Source: PHAA01 sp034927445 (GTDB taxonomy: Bacteria; Bacillota; Syntrophomonadia; Syntrophomonadales; Syntrophomonadaceae). Taken from it: a stretch of 64,000 bases of DNA. Below the pieces are notes generated by a model. The model was not told where the DNA came from and searched no databases. It saw only the letters and a program-made list of their open reading frames with translations. The position numbers and the translations under genes were made by a program. The stretch lies in NCBI GenBank assembly GCA_034927445.1, contig JAYFPZ010000042.1:1-64000 (forward strand), read 5' to 3'. This document shows positions 54,668-62,332 of this stretch, piece by piece (the stretch's first letter is position 1; each line of letters opens with the position of its first letter).

Positions 54668-54949
54668 CTACAGACACTGCTTTATAAATTCATTTATACG
54701 ACGGTACTTTTCTTCGGTATCATGACCGTCCCATGCCTTTATATGTTGAGGCATATGCCAGCTGACCTGTCCGGTAGGCAGTTCGATATATAATACCGGC
54801 CATTCCGGTTCACTTTCATCCATCCTAACTCCCGCTTGCAAGCCATTTTCCAACGCCACGCACACAGCTTGAAATACCAGCTTATACCGTGCATCGTAAT
54901 TTGTATCATTATCCTTTATGCTTTTTAAAATTTCAGCTAGAATATACAA
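54668..54949 (-). CDS. 93-aa protein of unknown function at the head of the cmr/I-B operon
   Basis: This small acidic protein carries a compact pattern, VLYIELPTGQVSWHMPQH and then WDGHDTEEKYRRINEF. I recall similar PTGQVSWH/WDGHTTEEKYRR patterns in small phage or mobile-element proteins without known function (memory, not checked). It starts at TTG behind GAGGTG and ends 19 bases before corA, so it should be co-expressed with it. It is far too small for a DHH-type NrN phosphodiesterase, and I see no SAM-lyase motif I can name. Candidate roles are messenger turnover, CorA control or regulation. All are speculative. Confidence 0.7.
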   Translation of the reverse strand: MYILAEILKSIKDNDTNYDARYKLVFQAVCVALENGLQAGVRMDESEPEWPVLYIELPTGQVSWHMPQHIKAWDGHDTEEKYRRINEFIKQCL

Positions 54950-54997
54950 CTTTTACACCTCAACTCAGGTAATTGCGATTTATAAATTATATTACTC

Positions 54998-55026
54998 AGT
55001 TTATGTTATATTTACTAAGTAAGCAA
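54998..55026 (-). promoter_or_regulatory. Candidate promoter of the cmr/I-B operon, overlapped by a guide-matching site
   Basis: On the minus strand TTGCTT (55026-55021) and TAAACT (55003-54998) are separated by exactly 17 bp. Those 17 bp are the complement of the small RNA's guide-like segment (TGTTATATTTACTAAGT on the plus strand, 55004-55020). A perfect TATAAT also occurs at 54991-54986 but with a poor -35. Either way the matched site lies in the promoter region, about 50-70 bp upstream of the 93-aa gene. Confidence 0.6.
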
Positions 55027-55048
55027 GACCTCTTGTTATGTGGTACAT

Positions 55049-55180
55049 AAAAACAAAAAATGCACCTACTTTTATCAGCAGATGCATACCCCTGTTCAGG
55101 TAAACTAAAAACTATAACTTAGTAAATATAACAGTTTCAATTCCTTGCAGGGGTTTTGTAATATTATTTTTTATAACCTC
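55049..55180 (-). ncRNA. crRNA-like small RNA gene (degenerate mini-CRISPR), candidate autorepressor of the cas operon
   Basis: Read on the minus strand, a repeat 3' half AGGAATTGAAAC (55145-55134, 12 of 12 identical to the array repeat, including the 8-nt handle) is followed by 21 nt of guide-like sequence (55133-55113). The repeat 5' half GTTTTTAGTTTACCT (55112-55098, 14 of 15) comes next. ACCCCTG (55154-55148) and CAGGGGT (55094-55088) pair around the unit. A terminator follows: stem TGCATCT/AGGTGCA (55086-55080, 55067-55061), then T6GT5 to 55049. A strong promoter lies upstream. Guide nt 1-17 equal plus-strand 55004-55020 in the cmr operon promoter. Cas6 should be able to cut at the intact 3' half-repeat. 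The role is inferred by analogy to CreR/CreA RNAs. A protein operator plus a decayed repeat is the alternative. Confidence 0.75.
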
Positions 55181-55186
55181 TGCAGG

Positions 55187-55215
55187 ATTATACCATATGC
55201 ACCTGTCATTCTCAA
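55187..55215 (-). promoter_or_regulatory. Strong promoter of the crRNA-like small RNA
   Basis: TTGAGA at 55215-55210 and a perfect TATAAT at 55192-55187 are spaced by exactly 17 bp, with an extended -10 TGG before TATAAT. It lies just beyond the cas6 stop codon and points into the mini-CRISPR, with transcription start expected near 55180. Confidence 0.8.
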
Positions 55216-55237
55216 ATATTCACATTTTACAGTTCCT

Positions 55238-55981
55238 TTACCCCACCACCTCAAAACATCCAAATCCCTGAGAGTTCTTACTCCCCAGTCCTGTATTATA
55301 GGCAATCTCAATCAGATCCGGATTGCCTTTTAGCCAGTAGATTCCTGCATAGGCCTTTATATAAGTTCCTTTGTAATTGATGATACGGGCGAATTTCTGT
55401 TCCTGCATGCCGTTGGGGATTATCCGAAAGTCTTTATTTTCTGGCAAGTCGCCGTGTATGATCTGATACTTTTTAAGTAGATTGGATGCAACCAATTGGC
55501 CAAATTCTTTCTGCCATGGTGAATAATACTCGGTTTGTTTTTTATCGCCTTCCACAATTGTTTTGTACGTTACCATGGGAGAAAGCATCTTTATTTGCAC
55601 ATTATCGGTTGGTGTAAATTTCCTGTGTACCGATATGCTTTTTATCTCCACCGGGTTATCGCCTAAATAGCAGTGTTCTGATTTAATTAAGGTTTCAGCC
55701 AGGTCGGTTATGAACGGTTCCACTCCGGCCGCCACAACCAAAGTAATGGGCGATGAAAAGGCAATTATACCGGTATCCTTTAACATTCTGAACTTGCCCA
55801 TCAATCGTGAATAGGTAAAAAGCTTGAAGCTTTTATCTGCTATCTGATATCCGGTTTCATGCAGAAAAGTTCGATAGTTCTTGTCGGTAAGATTCTTATA
55901 TAGAAAACCCTGTAGAATATAATTGTAGTGAATCGGCAAAATGATTTCGTTCGAGCTATATAATTCAATTGTAATTCTCAT
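55238..55981 (-). CDS. cas6: Cas6, CRISPR precursor RNA endonuclease
   Basis: This 247-aa RAMP protein has the Cas6 N-terminus (ITIELYSSNEIILPIHYNYI, then LQGFLYKNL) and the C-terminal glycine-rich loop GLGSKNSQGFGCFEVV. It cuts repeats to leave the ATTGAAAC handle. It is the only cas6 in the island, so it must serve both the I-B and III-B complexes. ATG behind GAAAGGAATC. It has its own transcription unit upstream of the small RNA gene. Confidence 0.94.
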   Translation of the reverse strand: MRITIELYSSNEIILPIHYNYILQGFLYKNLTDKNYRTFLHETGYQIADKSFKLFTYSRLMGKFRMLKDTGIIAFSSPITLVVAAGVEPFITDLAETLIKSEHCYLGDNPVEIKSISVHRKFTPTDNVQIKMLSPMVTYKTIVEGDKKQTEYYSPWQKEFGQLVASNLLKKYQIIHGDLPENKDFRIIPNGMQEQKFARIINYKGTYIKAYAGIYWLKGNPDLIEIAYNTGLGSKNSQGFGCFEVVG

Positions 55982-56179
55982 CTATAGATTCCTTTCACAA
56001 TTTTTCCATATTTTTTCTTTCTAGTTCTTATAATAAAATCCTGCATATTTTGACAGTTTTATCATATATTTTTGAATTAATACAGATCTGTCTTCTTTAT
56101 AGGTTTTTCGTTTTATACTGCATCGCATAAATCCCCCCTTTATCAGCCAAATTAAGAAAAAGTGAAGGGGGGTGATTTT

Positions 56180-56479
56180 GTGCACTTAAATGAACATGAA
56201 GAGAGATTAATCGGATTTTTTCCTACCAATAATATGGCTCAAGCCGCCGTGAATGATTTGAGAAAGTCTCACTTGGCGTCTAATGATGATTCGATTCATG
56301 TCGAACCATACACGGGTTTTAAGGGAGTAAATCGCAATTATACTGAATCCGGTCGCGTAATTAATAATGAATATTTATTAGACGGGGAAGCCTTTGTCGT
56401 GACGGTGGTTACTCCGGAGGATAAATGCGAGAAGGCTGCTTCCGTTATAAAGGCCAATGGCGGAAGGTTTAATATGTAG
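56180..56479 (+). CDS. Small stress- or spore-associated protein, paralogue 1
   Basis: This 99-aa protein begins EHEERLIGFFPTNNMAQAAVNDL, then has a middle region with INNEYLLDGEAFVVTVVTPE and ends KAASVIKANGGRF. It resembles short proteins of the YflT/general-stress type, with a beta-alpha-beta pattern and a C-terminal NGG. I take the GTG at 56180 behind AAGGGGGGTGATTTT. It is paralogous to the gene at 56612, and even the upstream DNA is shared (CAGCCAAATTAAGAAAAA), so the pair arose by tandem duplication. The function is unknown. Confidence 0.75.
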   Translation: MHLNEHEERLIGFFPTNNMAQAAVNDLRKSHLASNDDSIHVEPYTGFKGVNRNYTESGRVINNEYLLDGEAFVVTVVTPEDKCEKAASVIKANGGRFNM

Positions 56480-56611
56480 CAGTTAATCCCTTGGGTGGAA
56501 AAAGACTCAAGGGATTTTTCATTGTCTTTAATAAACATGCCGCTTTAAACGTTTATCGCATAAATAGACCTTCAACCAGCCAAATTAAGAAAAAATAACG
56601 GGGGCGATTGC

Positions 56612-57010
56612 ATGGAATTAGATAGAAATGAACATAGCATTTTGGCGTTTTTTCCTTCTTGCAGCCAGACGCTCAGCGCCATGGTGCAGCTTAAGAATGA
56701 AGGTTTCGTAATGGAGGAGGGTGCGGTACAGCTTGACCGGGTTTCGCAGTTTGGGGTTGTAAATGACGCCGAGTATAATAATCCCATCAACAATGCGTTA
56801 ACCAATCATGGGCCAACCCTATATTCCAACAGCATGGGGGTAGATGATGGGGCCAATCCCCTGTTGGCCGCCAATGATACGGAGACAGGGCGGGGCATCA
56901 ACAATGACAACTTGGCCGGGGGCGAGGCCTTTATGGTAACCCTTGTTACCTCCAATGATAAGGTGCAGCAAGCGGTCAATATCATGAAGTCCAATGGCGG
57001 CAAGGTGTAA
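56612..57010 (+). CDS. Small stress- or spore-associated protein, paralogue 2
   Basis: This 132-aa protein shares with its upstream neighbour the order NEHSILAFFPSCSQTLSAMV, INNDNLAGGEAFMVTLVT and AVNIMKSNGGKV. A 30-residue asparagine-rich insertion (NPINNALTNHGP) is present only here. The start is ATG behind CGGGGGCG. A hairpin (GCCCCTGAACTGG / CCAGCTCAGGGGC) follows at about 57019-57052 and may terminate the pair. Confidence 0.75.
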   Translation: MELDRNEHSILAFFPSCSQTLSAMVQLKNEGFVMEEGAVQLDRVSQFGVVNDAEYNNPINNALTNHGPTLYSNSMGVDDGANPLLAANDTETGRGINNDNLAGGEAFMVTLVTSNDKVQQAVNIMKSNGGKV

Positions 57011-57079
57011 ACAATTAGCCCCTGAACTGGGTTGCTTCCCAGCTCAGGGGCTCTGAAATTCTAGAGCATGGTCATTTCT

Positions 57080-57865
57080 TTAATCGGAATCTCCGCCGAG
57101 GAGGCCGCCCAGGATGCTTCCGCCCAGCACGGCGCCGCCAATGCCGCCAAATCCGCGGGCTTCGTCTTTGTTATGATATCGGGCGGCTGCCACGATTCTG
57201 TCGGCCAGACGGGACAAGGGCAGGCTCTGCAGAAATACTATGCCGGGGCCGGTGAGGGTGGCCAGAAAAAGTCCTTCCCCGCCGAATAAGGCATTCTTGA
57301 ATCCGCCGACAAATTGGATATCGTAGTCAACGGTTGAAGAAAAGGCGGCCAGACAGCCGGTGTCCACCCGCAGGGTCTCATTGGGTTCCAGTCTCTTCTC
57401 GATCAGGGTTCCGCCGGCATGAACAAAGGCCAGGCCGTCACCGGTCAGACGTTGCAGGATGAAGCCTTCGCCACCAAACAGTCCGGCGCCGATCCTTTTG
57501 GTAAAGGCGATTTCGACTTCTACTCCCCGGGCCGCACAGAGGAAGGAGTCTTTCTGACAGATGAAGCTGCCGCCCAGAGCGGCCAGATCCAGGGGGATGA
57601 TTCTCCCCGGATAAGGGGCCCCAAAAGCCACCCGGCTGATCTTATTGGAGTTATTAAGGAAAGTGGTAATAAAAAAACTCTCACCGGTAATCGCGCGCTT
57701 GAATCCCTGAAACAGGCCGCCTCCGGTTGAGGTCTGCATCACAATCCCCTGTTCCATGTAGGTCATGGCCCCGGCTTCCGCCCGCACCCCCTCGTTGGGA
57801 TCGAGTTCGATCTCTACTAACTGCATGTCGTCCCCAAATATTTTGTATTCGATAATGTCGCTCAC
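57080..57865 (-). CDS. AIM24 / TIGR00266-family protein
   Basis: This 261-aa protein shows the AIM24 pattern: VEIELDPNEGVRAEAGAMTY near the N-terminus, GGGLFQGFKRAITGESFFIT, GGEGFILQRLTGDG and FGGEGLFLATLTGPG. It ends with a glycine-rich tail (GGIGGAVLGGSILGGLLGG). The fold resembles TRAP-type beta structures, and the role in bacteria is not established. GTG start behind GGAGGTACAGCC. It lies about 45 bp before the terpene cyclase gene region, same strand. Confidence 0.85.
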   Translation of the reverse strand: MSDIIEYKIFGDDMQLVEIELDPNEGVRAEAGAMTYMEQGIVMQTSTGGGLFQGFKRAITGESFFITTFLNNSNKISRVAFGAPYPGRIIPLDLAALGGSFICQKDSFLCAARGVEVEIAFTKRIGAGLFGGEGFILQRLTGDGLAFVHAGGTLIEKRLEPNETLRVDTGCLAAFSSTVDYDIQFVGGFKNALFGGEGLFLATLTGPGIVFLQSLPLSRLADRIVAAARYHNKDEARGFGGIGGAVLGGSILGGLLGGDSD

Positions 57866-57911
57866 GGCTGTACCTCCTCATTGATATTTCGCGGCTGGTC
57901 TCCTTATCGAC

Positions 57912-59015
57912 CTACAGGAATTTGCGTACCAAGGAACAGAGGTAGTAGGTCTGCCGAGCCCCATGCCCCGACTCTTTTATTAATTCTCTGGCTATAGGCT
58001 GAAATCCTTGTTTTTCTACCTTTTTGTCGGAAAAATACATGGCCAGTAAACCTTCAATTACGGTTTTGGCAAAATAGGGTTGAGGCAGTTGGCTGGCCTG
58101 GTTGTGGGCTTCACGGACAAAGTCTTTCAGGCGCTGCAGCATTACCCCGTTATCGGGATAATAAAAGGTAAAGTTGAGGTCTCCCCCGGCCCGGTCTTCT
58201 TCCTGATCAATAAAATAGTCCAGCAGTATATGCAAGCCACATATCCAGGGGAAGTAGGTCCGGACTGTAGTCTCGACCTCTTCGGGTTCGAGATCATCAC
58301 CCACCGCCAGTCCCAACAGGGCGAATATGGCCAGGGTAGAACCGGTCGCCGCGGCGTATTCGTTCCATAACACGCCGGGATAGTCAATGATTTTGGATTC
58401 GGCCCATTCTATCAAGGTCTTTTCCCGTAACGACCAGTCAATATGTTTTCTTACCTGGAGTTCTATGTATAATCCGGCTAGGTCTATTACCGCCTTCTGG
58501 ACCAGATGGTATGAAGGCAGCTGCTGCAGATTCTGACGGCATTCATCCACCATTTTGTCAATGTAGCCCCCGTCATTTTGGCAGGGATAGGTCTGATAAT
58601 ACGGATGCCTGCTGCCCTGAGGGGTAAGGGCGTCGGTCAACGCAACATGCAGTTCGCGAAAAGCCGTACCGTCAAGACATTCGGCCCGGTCGCACAGGTT
58701 GTCCAGGTAATCGCACAGGGTCTGATAGGCTACGATTACCCTTAAGAGTACATCTTCCTGATCGGGGCAAGGAACCGCAAAGACCGCCCCCCCCTGGCAG
58801 TGAAAGGCTTTGCCGGCAATGCTGTTCAAGGCCTGCCGGCGCAGTTCTTCATCCCCACAGAGCTCCGCCTCTTGGCGCCACTGGTGCAGGAGTCTTTGCA
58901 CCCGCGGCAGGGTATAGTGGATAAAATGGAACAGTACTTGCACCTGGTTAAAGCCGGTAGGCTGCAGATAGGCGTTTTCAGCCCGGCGGGCCTTGGTATT
59001 GGTCTGGTTATACAT
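57912..59015 (-). CDS. ytpB: Tetraprenyl-beta-curcumene synthase-like C35 terpene cyclase (DUF2600)
   Basis: This 367-aa helical protein matches the YtpB family, including YQTLCDYLDNLCDR (about 112-125), DALTPQ and HILLDYFIDQEEDRAGGDLNF (about 253-273). YtpB of Bacillus cyclises a C35 prenyl diphosphate into a sesquarterpene found in spores or membranes. The ATG overlaps the stop of the upstream prenyl synthase (TAATG), so substrate-producing and substrate-using enzymes are co-translated, which strengthens the call. Confidence 0.88.
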   Translation of the reverse strand: MYNQTNTKARRAENAYLQPTGFNQVQVLFHFIHYTLPRVQRLLHQWRQEAELCGDEELRRQALNSIAGKAFHCQGGAVFAVPCPDQEDVLLRVIVAYQTLCDYLDNLCDRAECLDGTAFRELHVALTDALTPQGSRHPYYQTYPCQNDGGYIDKMVDECRQNLQQLPSYHLVQKAVIDLAGLYIELQVRKHIDWSLREKTLIEWAESKIIDYPGVLWNEYAAATGSTLAIFALLGLAVGDDLEPEEVETTVRTYFPWICGLHILLDYFIDQEEDRAGGDLNFTFYYPDNGVMLQRLKDFVREAHNQASQLPQPYFAKTVIEGLLAMYFSDKKVEKQGFQPIARELIKESGHGARQTYYLCSLVRKFL

Positions 59016-60034
59016 TATTGGGCCGCCTCCTGGGAAACCTGCTCTTTAGGTTTGCTCAGTTTCTGATAATAGTTCTCCAGCAGATAAGCCGCCAGATATT
59101 CCAGTTCCTTTAACGCCGGTCCGGGCGGCAGCCCCTTTAAGCTATCCAGGCCGCGGGCTATAAACTGGCGGGCGGTCTGCAGGGAGGCCGAAATAGCCTG
59201 GCTGTCAACCAGGGCCTCCACCACCTGAGGTATGTGGTTCTGCGCTATGATGCCGCTTTCCAGTAAGGTCCGCAGCCAAATCCCGTATTTGGTACTCCGC
59301 AGGGCATGAATGACCGGCAGGGTTATGTTTCCCTCCAGCAGATCGGTTCCGGCCGGTTTTCCCAATACTTCGCTGTCCGACATGAAGTCCAGCAGATCGT
59401 CAAGGATCTGATAGGCATAGCCCAAACACAGCCCATACTGTTCCAGTGCGGATACCTTATCCCCGGGCATGGACGCGGCCAAGGCCCCGACTTTGCAGCT
59501 GGAGGCAAACAGGCAGGCGGTTTTGCCAAAGGTTTTTTCCAGGTATTTTTCTTCAGTGATGGTAACGTCGTGGGCTAATGACATCTGTTTTATCTCACCC
59601 GTACACATAATGCGGATGGTGGTGGTCACGTTCTCCATGATTGCCTGCATCCCATGCTGGTTGATAAGGTTAAAGGCAGTGGCAAACAAATAATCACCGG
59701 TCAGGATGCTGATATGGTTCCCCCAGCGTTTGTTCAGACTTTCCTTCCCCCGCCTGACCATAGCATGGTCAATCACGTCATCATGAACCAATGAAGCCAT
59801 ATGGATGAGTTCCACCGCCACCGCCGCATCCCTTACCACAGCCGGGTCGTGGGGAGCCATGGAGGCCGCCAGGTAAACCATCCGCGGTCTCAGCATTTTC
59901 CCGCTGTTTTCAGTCAGGTATTTAATAATGTTATCTATTTCATGGTTGTCGACCAGCAGTACTTCCTGCATCCGGGCATGAATCAATTCAGCCGGAAATG
60001 GATGCAGAGCAAGGGTCTTGCTATCCGGGTTCAC
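59015..60034 (-). CDS. hepT: Long-chain (probably heptaprenyl) diphosphate synthase, catalytic subunit
   Basis: This 339-aa trans-prenyltransferase has the first aspartate-rich motif in LVHDDVIDHAMVRRG (about 82-96) and the second in QILDDLLDFMSD, plus GNHISILTGDYLFATAF. Chain length is set by residues before the first motif. Heptaprenyl (C35) is inferred from the downstream C35 cyclase. Firmicute HepT usually needs a small partner HepS, and none is visible here. The start is GTG 60034 behind AAAGGGG. Confidence 0.85.
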   Translation of the reverse strand: MNPDSKTLALHPFPAELIHARMQEVLLVDNHEIDNIIKYLTENSGKMLRPRMVYLAASMAPHDPAVVRDAAVAVELIHMASLVHDDVIDHAMVRRGKESLNKRWGNHISILTGDYLFATAFNLINQHGMQAIMENVTTTIRIMCTGEIKQMSLAHDVTITEEKYLEKTFGKTACLFASSCKVGALAASMPGDKVSALEQYGLCLGYAYQILDDLLDFMSDSEVLGKPAGTDLLEGNITLPVIHALRSTKYGIWLRTLLESGIIAQNHIPQVVEALVDSQAISASLQTARQFIARGLDSLKGLPPGPALKELEYLAAYLLENYYQKLSKPKEQVSQEAAQ

Positions 60035-60277
60035 AACTGTATCCCCTTTCTGGTACTTTTTGTTAATAGCTTTCCCTCCCGGATGCAATCTATACTTTTC
60101 ATTCGTTTAAATTAGATAATCTTATTTATTCCAGCTCGATTGCATGGCTCCGCCTGATTTCCATTATTTCCTATCGCGGTCAAAATTATTTAACCTTAAA
60201 AAAGGATATGAGGTTAACGTATTGAATTATAGGGTTAGGTGTGTTGTTAACGGTCGATCTCAGAAAGGAGTATCAAG

Positions 60278-61504
60278 ATGAAGAAAAAACTTATATTTCC
60301 CCTGGTTCTCGTTATGGTTCTGGTATTGGCGGCACCAGCCAGTGCCGCGGTCCAATTGAACGTGAACGGGAAAAATTACGCGGCCGCCAGTCTGGACATT
60401 CAAGCTGGCGTAACCAGTGTTCCCCTGACGGTACTGTCTCATATTTTGGGCTGTACTGTGACTCAGGACGGGAATAATATCATCGTCCAAGAAAATCAGA
60501 ACCGCTTACAGATGACAGTAGATAACCAGACTGCCTGGCTTAATGAACAGGAAGTCCAAATGTCCCGGGCCCCTCAAAATATCAACGGCCAGATTTATGT
60601 CCCCCTGGCTTTTATATGCAGGTCTTTAGGGGCAGACGTAACCTGGGATCAAGCTCTGCAATTAATATCGGTTGCATATACCGAGACCCGGAATGGAATG
60701 GCGGCGGCAGATTTACTGGCCAAGTCCTCTCAACTGATGGCGGAAGCCAACCGCTATAAAATGGTGATGGATATGGACATGAATATAAATGCGACCATCC
60801 AGGCGGAAGGCCAAAGCGAGTCTTTCAATGTGCAGGGCAAAAATGCAAGTGATTGCTGGGTCCAGACAGATCCTGTAATTATGTATATTAAGCAAAATAC
60901 AACCATAAATATGCCCCAGCCCGCGGATACCGGTGCCCAGAATATACAAATTGAAATGCTCGTAAACGCGGAAGGCATGTATATGAATATACCTCCTAAC
61001 GGATGGGTTAAAATGGATCTGCCCGGCGTAAACCTGCAGGACTTGATTAATCAGACCAAGGCCCAGGATATTGACGCTATACTGCAGCAGATGAAAGATT
61101 GCGGTATATCAGTTTCCCTGGCCAATGACCAGGAAAAGATCGGTCAAAAATATTGGGTGATCGATGTAGTCGCCGGCAATGATATCTTTAAGAGCGATTA
61201 CTTCAAACAAGTGTTTGATTCGATACCAACTGCCGAGAGTGCTGACATGCAGAAATTATTTGACAATATGGACCTGGATCTTACTTATTCGGCGTATGTC
61301 AACCAGAAAACCTATTACACTGATTTCATGGACCTGCAGGGCAAGATTAAAATGAATATGGATGTTCCCGATGAAACCAATCCCGGTCAGGTTGCTATGG
61401 ATATGGCTATAAAATGCAGTTACACCATGTCTGACTTTGGTGTTCCCTTCACGGTTCCGGATGTAAGCAAGGCCGTGGACTACAGCACTGTTATAGAAGA
61501 ATAA
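60278..61504 (+). CDS. Secreted protein with copper amine oxidase N-terminal-like domain
   Basis: This 408-aa protein starts with a signal peptide (KKKLIFPLVLVMVLVLAAPA, cleavage after ASA). A copper-amine-oxidase-N / stalk-type domain follows (about 25-130), with VNGKNYAAASLDIQAGVTSVP and QIYVPLAFICRSLGADVTWD. The rest (130-408) is a methionine- and glutamine-rich beta-type region resembling DUF6612-like lipid-binding folds, with no catalytic motif seen. It is exported and its function is unknown. The start is ATG behind GAAAGGAGTATCAAG. Confidence 0.8.
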   Translation: MKKKLIFPLVLVMVLVLAAPASAAVQLNVNGKNYAAASLDIQAGVTSVPLTVLSHILGCTVTQDGNNIIVQENQNRLQMTVDNQTAWLNEQEVQMSRAPQNINGQIYVPLAFICRSLGADVTWDQALQLISVAYTETRNGMAAADLLAKSSQLMAEANRYKMVMDMDMNINATIQAEGQSESFNVQGKNASDCWVQTDPVIMYIKQNTTINMPQPADTGAQNIQIEMLVNAEGMYMNIPPNGWVKMDLPGVNLQDLINQTKAQDIDAILQQMKDCGISVSLANDQEKIGQKYWVIDVVAGNDIFKSDYFKQVFDSIPTAESADMQKLFDNMDLDLTYSAYVNQKTYYTDFMDLQGKIKMNMDVPDETNPGQVAMDMAIKCSYTMSDFGVPFTVPDVSKAVDYSTVIEE

Positions 61505-61531
61505 AGGTTACGTTCCTGTATGAAAAAATGA

Positions 61532-61563
61532 AATGAACCGGCGGTTAAGCCCGCCGGTTCATT
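61532..61563. terminator. Bidirectional terminator between convergent genes
   Basis: A perfect 13-bp stem, AATGAACCGGCGG (61532-61544) with 61551-61563, has a 6-base loop. It is followed on the plus strand by GCTATTTTTT and on the minus strand by TCATTTTTTC. It serves the secreted protein gene (plus) and gatD (minus). Confidence 0.85.
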
Positions 61564-61564
61564 G

Positions 61565-62305
61565 CTATTTTTTACCATTCATTATTTTCTTGATTACCTG
61601 TGCGTGAGCAATTTGTTCAATGGTATCATCCAGCCTCCGGGTCAGCTGTTCCCCCCGGCGGAAGGTCATGGCCCGGATGAAGAAATCGGCCAGTTCCGGG
61701 TTTTTCGGGAGCAAGGGGCCATGCAGGTAGGTGCCGATCAGGTTCTGGTAGAGCATCCCTTCCATCCGGTCCTCCCCGTTGTTCCCGTATCCTTTTACTA
61801 CTTTGCCTAAGCTCTGCAGCTTCTCGTCATTAAAATAGGTCCGGCCGCCGTGGTTCTCAAATCCTACTATCGTAGTCCGCTGCCCGTTAATTTCACTCTC
61901 AATCAATATGTTACCGATCAGGCGCCCCGGCCGGCCCACGGTGTAAAACGGGAAGAATCCCAATCCATCCATGGTTTTGCCCTCATGGGATTTATAGTAG
62001 GCCCCCAGCAGCTGATAGGCCCCGCAGATGCAGAGAACCGGCAGACCGTGGTTAATCTGCTCCAGCAGTTGGTCGGATTTCTGGATCAGGTCATGGTAGA
62101 CCAGTCCCTGCTCCCGGTCGGAGCCGCCTCCCATGAACAGCATGTCGATCTCATTGAAATCCAGTTTGTCCTGCAGGTGGATGCTTTTTATCTCACCCTC
62201 CAGCCCGTACCAGTGCATGCGCTGCTGCAGGCAGATCAGGTTGCCCCGGTCGCCGTACAGGTTCATCAGATCAGGGTACATATGGGCTATGGTATACTTC
62301 TTCAA
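61565..62305 (-). CDS. gatD: GatD, glutamine amidotransferase subunit of lipid II isoglutaminyl synthase
   Basis: This 246-aa class I amidotransferase has the nucleophile in LPVLCICGAYQLLG (GatD/CobB-like, Cys about 94), a central GFENHGGRTYF stretch and the C-terminal GTYLHGPLLPKNPELAD with the catalytic His. With MurT it amidates glutamate in lipid II. I start it at TTG 62305, behind GGTGGTG, because family proteins begin with KKYTIAHMYPDLMNLYGDRGN. The longer frame upstream adds repeat-derived sequence. murT is 237 bp upstream, an unusual gap filled by an inverted-repeat element. Confidence 0.9.
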   Translation of the reverse strand: MKKYTIAHMYPDLMNLYGDRGNLICLQQRMHWYGLEGEIKSIHLQDKLDFNEIDMLFMGGGSDREQGLVYHDLIQKSDQLLEQINHGLPVLCICGAYQLLGAYYKSHEGKTMDGLGFFPFYTVGRPGRLIGNILIESEINGQRTTIVGFENHGGRTYFNDEKLQSLGKVVKGYGNNGEDRMEGMLYQNLIGTYLHGPLLPKNPELADFFIRAMTFRRGEQLTRRLDDTIEQIAHAQVIKKIMNGKK

Positions 62306-62332
62306 TATTTCACCACCAATATTATTGATAAT

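Noticed and set aside
55083..55145. The half-repeats as merely a decayed ordinary array
   Set aside because: Dedicated promoter, closing stem, terminator and the perfect 17-nt match to the neighbouring promoter would be unexpected in random decay; kept only as the alternative explanation.
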